Of a stretch of 64,000 nt of DNA, positions 54,977 through 63,359 are shown piece after piece (the first letter of the stretch is position 1; each line of letters begins with the position of its first letter). The DNA lies in NCBI GenBank assembly GCA_902595375.1, contig CACJPW010000001.1:62001-126000 (forward strand), given 5' to 3'. The stretch is from an uncultured Pelagibacteraceae bacterium (lineage in GTDB: Bacteria > Pseudomonadota > Alphaproteobacteria > Pelagibacterales > Pelagibacteraceae). The notes beneath the pieces are model-generated. The model searched no databases, was not told the origin of the DNA, and saw only the letters and a program-made list of their open reading frames with translations. Position numbers and translations under genes: made by a program.

Positions 54977-56379
54977 TAGTCTAAATTCTTAACGATGTCC
55001 TCGGTCATTTTTTTTGCATCTGCAAATAACATTAAAGTATTTTCTTTATAAAATAACTCATTGTCTATTCCTGCATACCCTGGCGACAGGCTTCTTTTGA
55101 CGAACAGCACTGATTTACTTTTTTCAACATCAAGAACAGGCATACCAAATATAGGGCTTTTAGGATCTGTTTTTGCAACAGGATTAGTAACATCGTTAGC
55201 TCCAATTACAAAAGCAACGTCTGCGTTAGCAAAATCATTATTAATATCTTCAAGTTCGAAAACCTCGTCATATGGAACATTAGCTTCAGCTAAAAGTACA
55301 TTCATATGACCTGGCATCCTACCGGCAACAGGATGTATTGCATAAGTAACTTTAATATCACTCTTTTTTAATTTATCTACCATTTCTCTTAATGCATGTT
55401 GGGCTTGGGCCACTGCCATTCCGTAACCAGGAACGATAATCACTGATGATGCATTTTTCATTAGGAAGGCGGCATCTTCAGCATTGCCACTTTTTACAGG
55501 TTTTTGCTCTTTACTATCATTCGTGTCTTTAGATGAACTATCCGCACCAAATCCTCCGAGTATGACGCTGAAGAATGATCGGTTCATCGCCTTGCACATT
55601 ATATAAGAAAGAATTGCTCCGGATGAACCTACTAATGCACCTGTAATTATCAAAGCGGTATTTTCTAATGTAAAGCCAATACCAGCTGCTGCCCATCCAG
55701 AATAAGAATTTAACATTGAAATAACTACAGGCATATCTGCACCACCAATCGGGATAATTAATAAAACACCCACCAAAAATGAGATTAGTATTAATATCCA
55801 AAAAATATTAGCTGTCTGAGTTTTACATAGATAAAAAACTAGTAAAAATATGGCTACACCTAAAATTAAGTTAAGGTAATGTTGGCCAGTAAAAGTAATT
55901 GGAGCTCCTGACATTATTCCTCTTAATTTCAAAAACGCAATTATAGAGCCTGAAAAAGTTATTGCTCCAACAGCAACTCCTATGGACATTTCTATTAGAC
56001 TGGCTAATTTAATATTACCAACCTCTCCTAAATTGAATACACTGGGACTCAAAAAAGCTGCAATCGCAACAAATACAGCAGCTAAACCAACCAAACTGTG
56101 AAAACCTGCAACTAACTCTGGCATTGCAGTCATAGGTATCCTAAATGCTATAAATGAACCAATGGCTCCGCCAATGATTAAAAAAACAAAAACATAAACT
56201 AATGACACTGAAAAATTGCCAATCGACAAGAATGTCACTAATATGGCAATTATCATTCCAGCAATACCTAAATAATTTCCTTGTCTGGAGGTATCTGGTG
56301 AAGAAAGACCCCTTAAGGCTAGAATAAATAAAATACCTGAAATTAAATAGAATACTGCAGATAGGTTCGGAGAAATCAT
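54976..56379 (-). CDS. pntB: NAD(P) transhydrogenase subunit beta
   Basis: The 467-residue protein has about eight to nine membrane helices (dII) and the NADP(H)-binding dIII with VPGYGMAVAQAQHALREMV, HPVAGRMPGHMNVLLAEA and FVIGANDVTNPVA. The enzyme uses the proton gradient to reduce NADP+ with NADH. In a proteorhodopsin cell this ties light-driven proton motive force to NADPH. It follows pntAB with a 1-nt overlap. Confidence 0.97.
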   Translation of the reverse strand: MISPNLSAVFYLISGILFILALRGLSSPDTSRQGNYLGIAGMIIAILVTFLSIGNFSVSLVYVFVFLIIGGAIGSFIAFRIPMTAMPELVAGFHSLVGLAAVFVAIAAFLSPSVFNLGEVGNIKLASLIEMSIGVAVGAITFSGSIIAFLKLRGIMSGAPITFTGQHYLNLILGVAIFLLVFYLCKTQTANIFWILILISFLVGVLLIIPIGGADMPVVISMLNSYSGWAAAGIGFTLENTALIITGALVGSSGAILSYIMCKAMNRSFFSVILGGFGADSSSKDTNDSKEQKPVKSGNAEDAAFLMKNASSVIIVPGYGMAVAQAQHALREMVDKLKKSDIKVTYAIHPVAGRMPGHMNVLLAEANVPYDEVFELEDINNDFANADVAFVIGANDVTNPVAKTDPKSPIFGMPVLDVEKSKSVLFVKRSLSPGYAGIDNELFYKENTLMLFADAKKMTEDIVKNLD

Positions 56380-56687
56380 TATTTTTTATCTTTCTTTTTT
56401 TTATACATTTGCAGCATTCTTTGAGTTACAAGAAAACCACCAAATATATTTATTGCAGCTAATATAATTGCAGCGTAGCCAAATAAACTTGATAGCCCAA
56501 AAACTTTTTCAGAAGACCCTGCTAAGGCAGCAATTATTGCACCAACAATTATCACTGAAGAAATTGCATTAGTTACTGACATCAATGGAGTATGTAAAGA
56601 TGGTGTAACACTCCACACTACATAATAACCTACAAATATTGACAAAATAAATATGCTAAGCCTAAAAATAAAAGGGTCAATATCCAT
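56379..56687 (-). CDS. pntAB: NAD(P) transhydrogenase subunit alpha part 2
   Basis: The 102-residue protein has three to four membrane helices with YYVVWSVTPSLHTPLMSVTNAISSVI and LAAINIFGGFLVTQRML, the membrane part that is the C-terminus of PntA in E. coli. Splitting of PntA into two chains is usual in alphaproteobacteria. It overlaps both pnt neighbours by 1 nt. Confidence 0.96.
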   Translation of the reverse strand: MDIDPFIFRLSIFILSIFVGYYVVWSVTPSLHTPLMSVTNAISSVIIVGAIIAALAGSSEKVFGLSSLFGYAAIILAAINIFGGFLVTQRMLQMYKKKKDKK

Positions 56688-57787
56688 TAGCTAATCTCCT
56701 TCTTAATTAAAGTCTTATTTATAATTTCATCTTCTAAATTAATATTAAAATTTTTTTTTTCTCTACTGTATAAATTTCTTATAAAACTAAATAAATTTTT
56801 TGCGTATAAACTTGATGCTGTTAGTGGCAACCTATTCATTAAGCTCTTCACTCCAATAACTTTTATACCATTTATAATATTTATTTTTCCTATTTCAGAG
56901 TAAGCAGAGTTACCACCCTGTTCAACAGCTAAGTCATAAATAATTGATCCAGGTTTCATTAATTTAACTAATTCTTCACTAAGAATTCGAGGTGCAGCTT
57001 TACCAGGAATTAAAGCTGTGCAAATTACAATATCATTTTTTTTTAAAGCTTCTTGCATCATTTGTGTTTGTTTTTTTTTATAATCTTCACTGGCTTCTTT
57101 TGCATATCCTCCAGATGTTTCCATATCCTCTGCCTTATCAACTGTTAGAAACTTACCTCCTAGACTTTCTACTTGTTCTTTTGATGCAGCTCTTACATCG
57201 GTAGCAGATACAATCGCTCCTAATCTTTTTGCAGTCGCTATTGCTTGTAAGCCAGCTACTCCAGCCCCTATAACTAATACTTTGGCTGCTGGAACTGTTC
57301 CTGCAGCAGTCATCATCATTGGTACAGCCTTTTCAAATTCAAAGATCGAGTCTACTACGGATCGATACCCTGCTAAATTTGATTGAGATGATAAAACATC
57401 CATCGACTGAGCTCTAGTAATACGTGGTAGTAATTCTAATGTGAAAACATCAATTTTTTTACTTAGCAATTGCTGAATTTTTTTTTGATTTTTGCTAGGG
57501 TTCAACATACCAATCAAAATCATTTTTTCTTTAAGATTTTTTATCTCATCGTCTGAAGGACAATTAACTTTCATTAACAAGTTGCAAGAATTTAAAACTT
57601 CACTACCAGTATTTTTTATCTCTACCCCATGACTTTCAAATTCTCTATCGTTTATACCGATGTGCTTTGCATAATCTTTTTCAATACAAATTTTCAAACC
57701 TAGATCTATTATATTCTTTGCAGTCTCTGGTGTAAGTGAAACTCTTTTTTCTAGGGATAGATCTTCTTTTGTAGAACCTACGATCAT
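56687..57787 (-). CDS. pntAA: NAD(P) transhydrogenase subunit alpha part 1
   Basis: The 366 residues form the soluble NAD(H)-binding dI: VGSTKEDLSLEKRVSLTPETAK, the Rossmann motif VLVIGAGVAGLQAIATAKRLGA, VSATDVRAASKEQVESLGG and IVICTALIPGKAAPRIL. It feeds hydride to dIII of PntB. The upstream gene is a 36-residue oxidase subunit, 13 bp away. No separate promoter space is obvious. Confidence 0.97.
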   Translation of the reverse strand: MIVGSTKEDLSLEKRVSLTPETAKNIIDLGLKICIEKDYAKHIGINDREFESHGVEIKNTGSEVLNSCNLLMKVNCPSDDEIKNLKEKMILIGMLNPSKNQKKIQQLLSKKIDVFTLELLPRITRAQSMDVLSSQSNLAGYRSVVDSIFEFEKAVPMMMTAAGTVPAAKVLVIGAGVAGLQAIATAKRLGAIVSATDVRAASKEQVESLGGKFLTVDKAEDMETSGGYAKEASEDYKKKQTQMMQEALKKNDIVICTALIPGKAAPRILSEELVKLMKPGSIIYDLAVEQGGNSAYSEIGKINIINGIKVIGVKSLMNRLPLTASSLYAKNLFSFIRNLYSREKKNFNINLEDEIINKTLIKKEIS

Positions 57788-57800
57788 AATAGTTTTGATA

Positions 57801-57911
57801 TTATAGCAACGTTAAGGCCAATATAACTAAAATTACCACAACTGCTAAAGTGCCCCATAAAACAAACTTAGTAAAACCACTATAAGTTTTTTTGAAGTCA
57901 TTTTCGCTCAT
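57801..57911 (-). CDS. aa3-type cytochrome c oxidase subunit IV-like small protein
   Basis: The 36-residue product has a short polar start (MSENDFKKTYSGFTKFVLWG) and one membrane helix to the C-terminus. YSGFTKFVLWGT resembles the bacterial aa3 oxidase subunit IV family, whose members share the F-x-x-FxxWG pattern. The gene starts 2 nt after rpmJ and precedes pntAA, an arrangement known in alphaproteobacteria. It may stabilise the terminal oxidase. Confidence 0.75.
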   Translation of the reverse strand: MSENDFKKTYSGFTKFVLWGTLAVVVILVILALTLL

Positions 57912-57913
57912 GG

Positions 57914-58039
57914 TTAACCCTGTCGAGCTTTAAATCTTGGATTCTTTTTATTAATAACGTAAATTTTTCCTTTACGTCTTACCAACTTAGAATTTAAGTC
58001 TCTTTTCTTTAACGATTTAAGTGAACTGGCTATTTTCAT
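57914..58039 (-). CDS. rpmJ: 50S ribosomal protein L36, zinc-free type
   Basis: The 41-residue protein [16 protein letters not shown]...[15 protein letters not shown] ends RFKARQG, the alphaproteobacterial L36 pattern, with no Cys/His zinc site. The ATG at 58039 is only 11 nt after the 5S rRNA 3' end with no clear Shine-Dalgarno between. It may be translated from RNA processed from a 5S precursor. The COX subunit gene follows 2 nt downstream. Confidence 0.95.
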   Translation of the reverse strand: MKIASSLKSLKKRDLNSKLVRRKGKIYVINKKNPRFKARQG

Positions 58040-58050
58040 AAAATATTTTA

Positions 58051-58166
58051 GCCTGGCAACGTCCTACTCTCCCGTATCTTAAGACAAAGTACCATCGGCG
58101 CTGAAGGACTTAACTTCCGAGTTCGGAATGGGATCGGGTGTTGCCCCTTCGCAATAATTACCAGGC
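58051..58166 (-). rRNA. rrf: 5S ribosomal RNA
   Basis: The minus strand reads from GCCTGGTAATT through the CCCGATCCCATTCCGAACTCGG region and GCGCCGATGGTA to TTGCCAGGC, about 116 nt. The ends pair (GCCTGG/CCAGGC). No 23S rRNA lies upstream; sugar genes and tRNA-Val do. In SAR11 the 5S gene is known to be separated from 16S-23S by a hypervariable region. Confidence 0.97.
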
Positions 58167-58171
58167 ACAGT

Positions 58172-58200
58172 CTTATATTATTTTTAATTTATTATGTAAA
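58172..58200 (-). promoter_or_regulatory. Candidate promoter dedicated to 5S rRNA
   Basis: On the minus strand TTTACA (58195-58200), 17 nt, then TATAAG (58172-58177). A start 6-7 nt later falls at the 5S 5' end (58166). The spacing is optimal for sigma70. It would let 5S be transcribed apart from the distant 16S-23S genes. Confidence 0.6.
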
Positions 58201-58204
58201 TAGC

Positions 58205-58228
58205 GCAAAACCCCCTTTTTTAAAAGGG
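58205..58228 (-). terminator. Possible terminator between tRNA-Val and 5S promoter
   Basis: On the minus strand CCCTTTTAAAAAAGGG can pair (6 bp with a 4-nt loop), followed by GGTTTTGCG. The stem is short and the T run only four. Placed after tRNA-Val and just before the 5S promoter, it could end transcription of the polysaccharide region. It may instead be a processing site. Confidence 0.4.
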
Positions 58229-58231
58229 AAT

Positions 58232-58306
58232 TGGTGGGCGTGATAAGAATTGAACTTATGACCTCTACGATGTCAACGTAGCGTTCTACCACTGAACTAC
58301 ACGCCC
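58232..58306 (-). tRNA. tRNA-Val (GAC)
   Basis: A 75-nt tRNA with acceptor GGGCGTG/CACGCCC, anticodon stem CTACG/CGTAG around loop TTGACAT (anticodon GAC), T-arm around GTTCAATTC and encoded CCA. It reads GUU/GUC valine codons. Its first ten bases lie inside the 3' end of the upstream glycosyltransferase gene on the same strand. Confidence 0.95.
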
Positions 58307-59094
58307 AATTTAATAGAGAAGTATTTATTTAAAAATAACTTTATTTTTAATTTAAATAAATAAAATTTTATACTGGAAAATGAATAATTTTTAAAACAAT
58401 TTTGTTTCAAATTATCTTTTAACCATCTTCTCAACTCTGAAATATAGATATTTCTTTTTTTGGATGAAAAATTATTATTATGAACTCTATAAATTGCTAA
58501 TGGATTTTGAATTGAGTAAAAGTTATATCTAGTGCTTAATCTCATAAAAAGATCGAAATCTCCAATAATGTCGTAATTCGGATTAAAAAAATTTTTGATT
58601 AAAATTTTTTTTTCTATCATAATCGTAAGAATTCCAATAAAATAATTTTCAATTAAATTTTGAGTAATTTCTCCGGATGGCAAATTTGTTTTAAATCTTA
58701 ATTTTTTTGTTTTGTTTAACTCATTTAATACATAGTAATTAGAGTAAATAAATTTAATTTTATGATTTTTTTTTAATAAATCCACTTGCTTAGAAAGTTT
58801 GTTTTTCATCCACATATCATCTGTGTCACAAAAAGTAACAAAACTGCCTTTTGCTTTATTTATTGCAAGATTTCTAGATTTATATAATTTTAGAAATTTT
58901 TTGGATGAAAATATTCTAATTCTTTTATCTTTAAATTTTTTTATTATTTCTTCACTTTTGTCAGTTGAAAAATTATTCCAAAAAATTATTTCAAAATTGT
59001 TGTAATCTTGATTTAAAATACTTTTAATACAACTTTTTAGATATTTTTGTCCGTTATGACAATTAATAATTACACTTATTAAAGGAGCTTTCAT
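58297..59094 (-). CDS. Family 2 glycosyltransferase ending inside tRNA-Val
   Basis: The 265-residue GT-A protein has ISVIINCHNGQKYLKSCI, the DxD-like SFVTFCDTDDMWMKNKLSKQ near residue 95 and a basic C-terminus. It transfers a sugar from a nucleotide donor in glycan synthesis. Its last codons (L-G-V-stop) are read from the first ten bases of tRNA-Val, an unusual overlap that suggests the gene was joined to this site. It is the last gene of the polysaccharide run. Confidence 0.88.
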   Translation of the reverse strand: MKAPLISVIINCHNGQKYLKSCIKSILNQDYNNFEIIFWNNFSTDKSEEIIKKFKDKRIRIFSSKKFLKLYKSRNLAINKAKGSFVTFCDTDDMWMKNKLSKQVDLLKKNHKIKFIYSNYYVLNELNKTKKLRFKTNLPSGEITQNLIENYFIGILTIMIEKKILIKNFFNPNYDIIGDFDLFMRLSTRYNFYSIQNPLAIYRVHNNNFSSKKRNIYISELRRWLKDNLKQNCFKNYSFSSIKFYLFKLKIKLFLNKYFSIKLGV

Positions 59095-59098
59095 TAAA

Positions 59099-60070
59099 TT
59101 AATTATTTTTTTTTAAAACTCCTCTGATATAACAATTATCACCAGTATTATTTACGAACCAATTTAATCTTTCTTCACTTCTAATGAATTTTAGTTGCAA
59201 AATATCTTGTCTCAAACTTATAAATTTACTTGGTAATATCCTTTTTAAAAATTTTTTAAGATTTCCAATTGAGAAGATTGAACTTTTCATCTGATAGTAA
59301 TCATTTTGAGATTTTTTTTGGTTTAAATGATCTTTGTCAAAACTGTATGCCGAAGAAGAAAAATTTATGAATTCTAAACTATGAATTTTTGCTAATTTTT
59401 CAAAGCTTTTTTTTGTATAAAAATGTAAGTGAGGAGAATCGTAAGGTCTTCCGTTCCAGTACTCTTTAGGACAGTTAGGCACTTCAAAAAAAATAAATCC
59501 ACCAGGATTTAATATACTTTTAAATTTATCAAAAATATCATTTATATTAGTAATATGTTCTAAAGAATGAGTGGTAATAATCAAATCAAATTTTTGATTT
59601 AAATTTGAAAAATCTTTTAAATTACTATACCCACGATCATGTAAAATTTTTTCACAATATGAGTCATGTTCTGTACAAAAAAGTTCTAAATTTGGGAATT
59701 TTTTTTTGAGTGCATATCCTAAATCTCCATCTCCTCCACCAAAATCATAAAGTTTCTTAATTTTTTTTAAATCAATTAAACTTGTTAAATAAATTAGATA
59801 ACTTAAATTTTTATCTTCTAGGTAATGTTTTTTTTGGTCTTCATAATTTTCACTTATTAAATAGGGTGGGCGTCCATTGGATCTGTACACCTTTTCGTAA
59901 AAATAATTGAGATCTTCTGGCGAAGGCATTGGATCTACAAATGCAAAGTCACATTCTTCACATCTATAAATTTTTGCATTTTTAAAGTATTTTGTATCTT
60001 CTTTAATTTCTAATTTATAATCGCTTAAAAATTTAACATTGTTCGTCTTTTCACAAATTAAACACTTCAT
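59099..60070 (-). CDS. SAM-dependent methyltransferase with N-terminal zinc-ribbon-like Cys pairs
   Basis: The 323 residues start with CLIC and, 30 residues on, CEECDFAFVDPMPS, a likely metal-binding pair. A class I methyltransferase domain follows: LYDFGGGDGDLGYALKKKF (SAM loop), DLIITTHSLEHI and GGFIFFEVPN. This architecture is common in O-antigen and capsule loci, where it methylates a sugar or glycan end. The substrate is unknown. Confidence 0.85.
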   Translation of the reverse strand: MKCLICEKTNNVKFLSDYKLEIKEDTKYFKNAKIYRCEECDFAFVDPMPSPEDLNYFYEKVYRSNGRPPYLISENYEDQKKHYLEDKNLSYLIYLTSLIDLKKIKKLYDFGGGDGDLGYALKKKFPNLELFCTEHDSYCEKILHDRGYSNLKDFSNLNQKFDLIITTHSLEHITNINDIFDKFKSILNPGGFIFFEVPNCPKEYWNGRPYDSPHLHFYTKKSFEKLAKIHSLEFINFSSSAYSFDKDHLNQKKSQNDYYQMKSSIFSIGNLKKFLKRILPSKFISLRQDILQLKFIRSEERLNWFVNNTGDNCYIRGVLKKNN

Positions 60071-60076
60071 AGATTT

Positions 60077-60511
60077 TTACCAATTATACTTAAAATCTTT
60101 ATCATAAGGATCTTTTCTAACCATTTCTCTTTCATTATGAGGTAATGTCAAACAATTGGCCACAATTGAAACTTGTCTTTCTATACCTTTAAATCCGTTC
60201 CATATATTTTTAGGTATTGTTACTAACCTGTGATTATCCGGTGATAATATTAATTCGTGATAAGAACCTTTGGTTTTGCTTTTTTCTCTATTATCATACA
60301 TAACTAATTTTACTTTTCCTGCAATACAGGCATAATTCAACGTTGCCTCTTTATGTAAGTGCCAAGCTTTTATTGAATTTGGGTTTATTGTAGAAAAATA
60401 TATTTCACCAAATTTTGAAAATATAGAGTCATCACACCTCAACATATGCATTACTGAGCCCCTATCGTCTTTGATAATTTTCAAATTTGTTACTCTTACA
60501 CCTTCAATCAT
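60077..60511 (-). CDS. RmlC-like dTDP-sugar epimerase/cupin
   Basis: The 144-residue cupin has DDRGSVMHMLR at the start, IKAWHLHKEATLNYACIAG with the His pair, VMYDNRE and TIPKNIWNGFKGI, the RmlC fold order. At 144 residues it is shorter than typical RmlC (about 180), so it may be a 3- or 5-epimerase, isomerase or related enzyme acting on the CDP- or dTDP-sugar made by its neighbours. Confidence 0.8.
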   Translation of the reverse strand: MIEGVRVTNLKIIKDDRGSVMHMLRCDDSIFSKFGEIYFSTINPNSIKAWHLHKEATLNYACIAGKVKLVMYDNREKSKTKGSYHELILSPDNHRLVTIPKNIWNGFKGIERQVSIVANCLTLPHNEREMVRKDPYDKDFKYNW

Positions 60512-60513
60512 TA

Positions 60514-61518
60514 CTAAAAATTAAACTGTTTTTTAAGTTTTCTTGAAAAAAAATAAAATATTGAAAACCAGGCATTTGGATAAATTAGATTTCTAAAAAA
60601 ATGTTTTCTCAGATTGACATATTGTAAACCCATTTCTTCACCGCCAATAAAAATTTTAAAAAAGTAATTGAAGAAATTTCTCATAGAGTAGTTTTTTGTA
60701 TAAATGTATTGTGAGAATTTCAATCCTTTGCTTCTATAGTAATCCAGAGCTTCAGGTAGTCTTACAATTTCAACAAAAGGATACAATTTACCCCATTCTC
60801 TTACACCACCCAAATTAACACTTAATGGCTTGGCGCATAGAAAAGCTTGGGAGTCTTTGAAAGCAGCACAAAATACTTTTATAAAAAAACATGTGTTATC
60901 AAAAGTTGACCAAGTACCTGGTGTTTTCATTTTTTTTTTATCAAGAACATGAAGGTTTTTTCTCCACAGATCTGTTCTGAATGCGTTTACATAGAACCCC
61001 AATAAGTAATCAAAACATACTCTGTGGTCTATTAACTGAAAAAATTTAACTTTTCTATTATTTTTCACTGGTGATAGAGTTTTCATTTTTCTTGGCAAAT
61101 TTTTAATATCAAATGGTTTGGGAAATTTTTCTAGATAACTTTTGTCCAAATGGTTAGAATTTATGAAAAAAAAATCTATTTTTTTGTTATCTTTAATTAG
61201 ACCTAGCAAATAACTTAGGGAATTGTTTGTTAATAGGTCGTCATCTCCTAAAAACCATATAAATTTAGCTTTAGCCATTAAAGAAACATTTAATACATTC
61301 ATTGCAAAACCAAGATTTTTTTTGTTTCTACTATACCTTATATTAATTTTTTTTTTATAAGGGCTTATGATTTTTAAAATATTAAATTTAGAACAATTAT
61401 CTGAAATACATATTTCAAATTTTTTTTTATCGACACCTTTTTGTTTGTATATTGAATTTATACAATTTTTTAAATCTTCAGGCCTATTATATGTAGGTAT
61501 ACAAATTGATAGAAGCAT
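60514..61518 (-). CDS. Family 2 glycosyltransferase
   Basis: The 334 residues open LLSICIPTYNRPEDLKNCINSIY with the DxD-like FIWFLGDDDLLTNNSL near residue 95. The C-terminal part (about 170-334) is basic and aromatic-rich and may contact membrane or acceptor. It transfers a sugar in glycan assembly; donor and acceptor are not evident. Confidence 0.87.
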   Translation of the reverse strand: MLLSICIPTYNRPEDLKNCINSIYKQKGVDKKKFEICISDNCSKFNILKIISPYKKKINIRYSRNKKNLGFAMNVLNVSLMAKAKFIWFLGDDDLLTNNSLSYLLGLIKDNKKIDFFFINSNHLDKSYLEKFPKPFDIKNLPRKMKTLSPVKNNRKVKFFQLIDHRVCFDYLLGFYVNAFRTDLWRKNLHVLDKKKMKTPGTWSTFDNTCFFIKVFCAAFKDSQAFLCAKPLSVNLGGVREWGKLYPFVEIVRLPEALDYYRSKGLKFSQYIYTKNYSMRNFFNYFFKIFIGGEEMGLQYVNLRKHFFRNLIYPNAWFSIFYFFSRKLKKQFNF

Positions 61519-61519
61519 T

Positions 61520-62590
61520 TCAAACTGAGTGTTTATTTTTAAATAATTCGATTTGACTAAATGATAAATTTATTAATTCTTTTTTATTTTTAAAATCATA
61601 ATATTTTTTATACCAATTAAATGTTAAATCTAAAGCTGATTTATCAAAAAATTTCGTTTCCCATTTAAGCAATTTTTTCGATTTTGAACTATCCAAAGCT
61701 AAATTTTCGGACTCATAATATTTTTTTTTACCATAAAAAATTTTTGATTTTGATTTAAATATCTTTCTCCCAATCTTGGCGATCTCTTTTACTTTTAAAT
61801 TGTTTTTTTTGTTTGGGCCAAAATTCCATGATCCGCTATATCTTTTATTATTTTGATAAAGTTTTTTGGCAAGATTTAAATATCCACATAAAGGATCTAG
61901 AACATGTTGCCAAGGACGAGTTGCATTAGGACTTCTTATTAACAAGTGCTTTTTTTTTGAAAACGACTCAACACAATCTTTTATAATCCTATCTTTAGTC
62001 CAATCACCACCTCCTATGCAATTTCCTGATCTAACTATTCCTAATCCACATTTTTTTTTTGACAAGAAAGAATTCATGTAACTCTCAGAAATTATATCAC
62101 ATGCGGCTTTACTAGAACTATATAGATCATATCCACCGAGTTTTGAATTTTCATTAAATTTTTTTTTCTTTTCAAGATTTAAATAAACCTTATCTGTCGT
62201 AACAATTATAGCTGATTTTAAAGATGGAGTATTTTTTATAGTCTCAAGAACATTTGCTGTACCTAAAACGTTAGTTGATACCGTCTTCAATGGATTTTCA
62301 TAACTCACAAGTACACTTGATTGAGCAGCTAAATGAAAAATAATTGATGGATTAAAATCTTTAATTGCTTTTTTTAATTTATTCAAATTTTCAATATCCT
62401 GTCTATAATCTTTTACGAGAAATTTTTTTAAGTTTAGATCATCAAACAGATTAGGTTTTGTAATCGGGTCTAAAGAATAACCAGTAATTTTTGCACCTAA
62501 ACTGTATAGTAATAAACATAACCAACTACCTTTAAAACCAGTGTGTCCAGTTATAAATACTTTTTTATTTTTCCAGAATTGATTATCCAT
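61520..62590 (-). CDS. rfbG: CDP-glucose 4,6-dehydratase
   Basis: The 356-residue extended SDR has KVFITGHTGFKGSWLCLLLYSLGAKITGYSLDP, a start typical of RfbG, then HLAAQSSVLVSYENPL, VTTDKVYLN, the catalytic YxxxK as YSSSKAACD and RPWQHVLDPLCGYL. It makes CDP-4-keto-6-deoxyglucose, the precursor of 3,6-dideoxyhexoses. The nucleotidyltransferase gene next to it (overlapping by 8 nt) would supply the substrate. Confidence 0.93.
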   Translation of the reverse strand: MDNQFWKNKKVFITGHTGFKGSWLCLLLYSLGAKITGYSLDPITKPNLFDDLNLKKFLVKDYRQDIENLNKLKKAIKDFNPSIIFHLAAQSSVLVSYENPLKTVSTNVLGTANVLETIKNTPSLKSAIIVTTDKVYLNLEKKKKFNENSKLGGYDLYSSSKAACDIISESYMNSFLSKKKCGLGIVRSGNCIGGGDWTKDRIIKDCVESFSKKKHLLIRSPNATRPWQHVLDPLCGYLNLAKKLYQNNKRYSGSWNFGPNKKNNLKVKEIAKIGRKIFKSKSKIFYGKKKYYESENLALDSSKSKKLLKWETKFFDKSALDLTFNWYKKYYDFKNKKELINLSFSQIELFKNKHSV

Positions 62591-63359
62591 TTAGTTTTTT
62601 AATTAATTTTCTTAATTTTAAATATTTATTTTTATTATTTGTCATTTTTATATTATCTATATCTTTTAAATTATCAATTGAATGCCAAAAACCATTAAAT
62701 ATTTTAAAATCGCATTTAAATTTTCTAATAATTAAAGGATAAAGCTGTTTTTCAAAATTTTTAAGATTCTTAAATTTTAGACTTAGTAACTTTTTGTTAA
62801 AAATAGACATTCCAGAATATACGTAAGAAATAATTTTTTTATTAGATTTATTTTGGACAGAATTAAATGTTATATTTCTATCAAAATTTACAATTCTTTT
62901 ATTAATTATACCAATTGTTCCATAAGCTAATTGGTTATCCGATCCAATAAAAGTTAAATCACTTCCTTTATTTTCATGTTCTTTAAATATCTTACTTAAA
63001 TTAAAATCAAAAACTGCATCTCCATTCATAAGTAAAAAATTATTAGAAATAACCTTATCTTTGATCATATGAATTCTCTTTGCTATTGGTGTATCTTTTC
63101 CTGTTTCAACTATATCAATATGCAGTTTTTTGAATTTAGAAATTTTTTTTATATACTTTTTTATCAAGTTTCCTTTGTAACCAACAGGCAAAATAAAATG
63201 ATTAAAGGAGTTTTTTTTTAAATTATTAATAATATACCAAATTATTGGATAACTGTTTATCTTAACCAAACTTTTAGGAATTTTTTTACCTAAGGATCCC
63301 AACCTAGTCCCTCGACCACCACATAAAATAATTGCTGATTTTTTTTTTAAATTCTTCAT
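62583..63359 (-). CDS. rfbF: Sugar-1-phosphate nucleotidyltransferase, probably glucose-1-phosphate cytidylyltransferase
   Basis: The 258 residues have the pyrophosphorylase signature ILCGGRGTRLGSLGKKIPKSL, IIWYIINNLKKNSFNHFILPVGYKG and LMNGDAVFDFN. Pairing with CDP-glucose 4,6-dehydratase suggests it makes CDP-glucose, but the sequence also resembles other nucleotidyltransferases, so the sugar is inferred. It overlaps both neighbours by a few bases. Confidence 0.75.
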   Translation of the reverse strand: MKNLKKKSAIILCGGRGTRLGSLGKKIPKSLVKINSYPIIWYIINNLKKNSFNHFILPVGYKGNLIKKYIKKISKFKKLHIDIVETGKDTPIAKRIHMIKDKVISNNFLLMNGDAVFDFNLSKIFKEHENKGSDLTFIGSDNQLAYGTIGIINKRIVNFDRNITFNSVQNKSNKKIISYVYSGMSIFNKKLLSLKFKNLKNFEKQLYPLIIRKFKCDFKIFNGFWHSIDNLKDIDNIKMTNNKNKYLKLRKLIKKLNG

